Positions 30,948 to 31,046 of a stretch of DNA of 31,046 nt are shown here, in pieces; within the stretch, counting starts at the first letter, position 1, and every line of letters begins with the position of its first letter. Below the pieces are notes generated by a model that saw nothing but the letters and a program-made list of their open reading frames with translations, was not told the DNA's origin and did not search any database. This DNA is from DATCDR01 sp036510575. GTDB lineage: Bacteria > Actinomycetota > Acidimicrobiia > Acidimicrobiales > Bog-793. The DNA lies in NCBI GenBank assembly GCA_036510575.1, contig DATCDR010000240.1, positions 1-31,046 of the forward strand, given 5' to 3'. The translations under genes and the position numbers were made by a program.

Positions 30948-31046
30948 GCCTCACCGAGAGGGACCCTTCATCCAGTCCCGGTTCGATCATCGTCAGCACC
31001 TGAGGTTCGCGTGGACCGTTCTCGGTGAATTGCCACCCGAAGAGGC
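30946..31046 (+). CDS. Start of a gene running off the right edge
   Basis: Thirty-three codons are visible: MPHREGPFIQSRFDHRQHLR followed by FAWTVLGELPPEE. The 'F.HR.HLRFAW..L' pattern recalls a small conserved family in actinobacteria and other bacteria in which proteins begin with a His-Arg-rich helix, but I cannot name its function. The ATG is supported by a strong -10 box 5 nt upstream. The rest lies outside the window. Confidence 0.6.
   Translation, partial: MPHREGPFIQSRFDHRQHLRFAWTVLGELPPEE

Overview
The window is GC-rich DNA with the gene style of an actinobacterium. An acidimicrobial-type lineage is my best guess, from codon use, F420/flavin luciferase-like oxidoreductases, many GTG/TTG starts and many leaderless promoters; this is inference, as there is no rRNA or marker alignment here. 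There is no phage, IS element, CRISPR array, tRNA or rRNA that I can recognise. The gene content is mostly ordinary chromosomal metabolism, with several broken genes.

Layout. 1-5.7 kb: a decayed carboxypeptidase-regulatory-like repeat protein at the left edge, a luciferase-like oxidoreductase, a secreted protein, a small unknown protein, a ferredoxin-reductase-type flavoprotein and an amidohydrolase_2 enzyme, separated by a strong terminator. 6-11.9 kb: chorismate synthase (aroC) divergent from a full-length biotin-dependent pyruvate carboxylase. It is followed by the biotin transporter component BioY, which would supply its cofactor, and by a RidA-family protein. 11.9-20 kb: a second luciferase-like enzyme, a frameshifted methyltransferase, a DedA membrane protein, a RecB/AddB-like Fe-S nuclease, a PAP2 phosphatase, purE coupled to a ChbG/YdjC-type deacetylase, a NifU-type Fe-S scaffold, a nucleotidyltransferase and a CDF metal exporter. 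20-26.8 kb: small stress- or metal-type proteins (DUF302, DUF4242-like, DUF3303-like), a uridine-kinase-like P-loop protein, a HAD hydrolase, two disrupted genes and a secreted protein. 27-31 kb: an AT-richer regulatory region, a possible 59-residue ORF overlapping the start of a large membrane PAS-GGDEF-EAL c-di-GMP enzyme, a disrupted gene, and the start of a gene running off the right edge.

Two patterns stand out. First, at least seven genes start 5-10 nt after a TANNNT hexamer with no ribosome binding site, which indicates widespread leaderless transcription. Second, five genes are split between reading frames (left edge, methyltransferase, iron-permease-like, DUF402, right edge). One of them is broken exactly by a perfect 19-bp tandem duplication. 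Either the genome is accumulating pseudogenes or the assembly carries indel errors. I did not find convincing evidence of a new multi-gene system. The most original local leads are the possible small ORF coupled to the GGDEF-EAL gene, the palindrome just upstream of bioY, and the 19-bp duplication.
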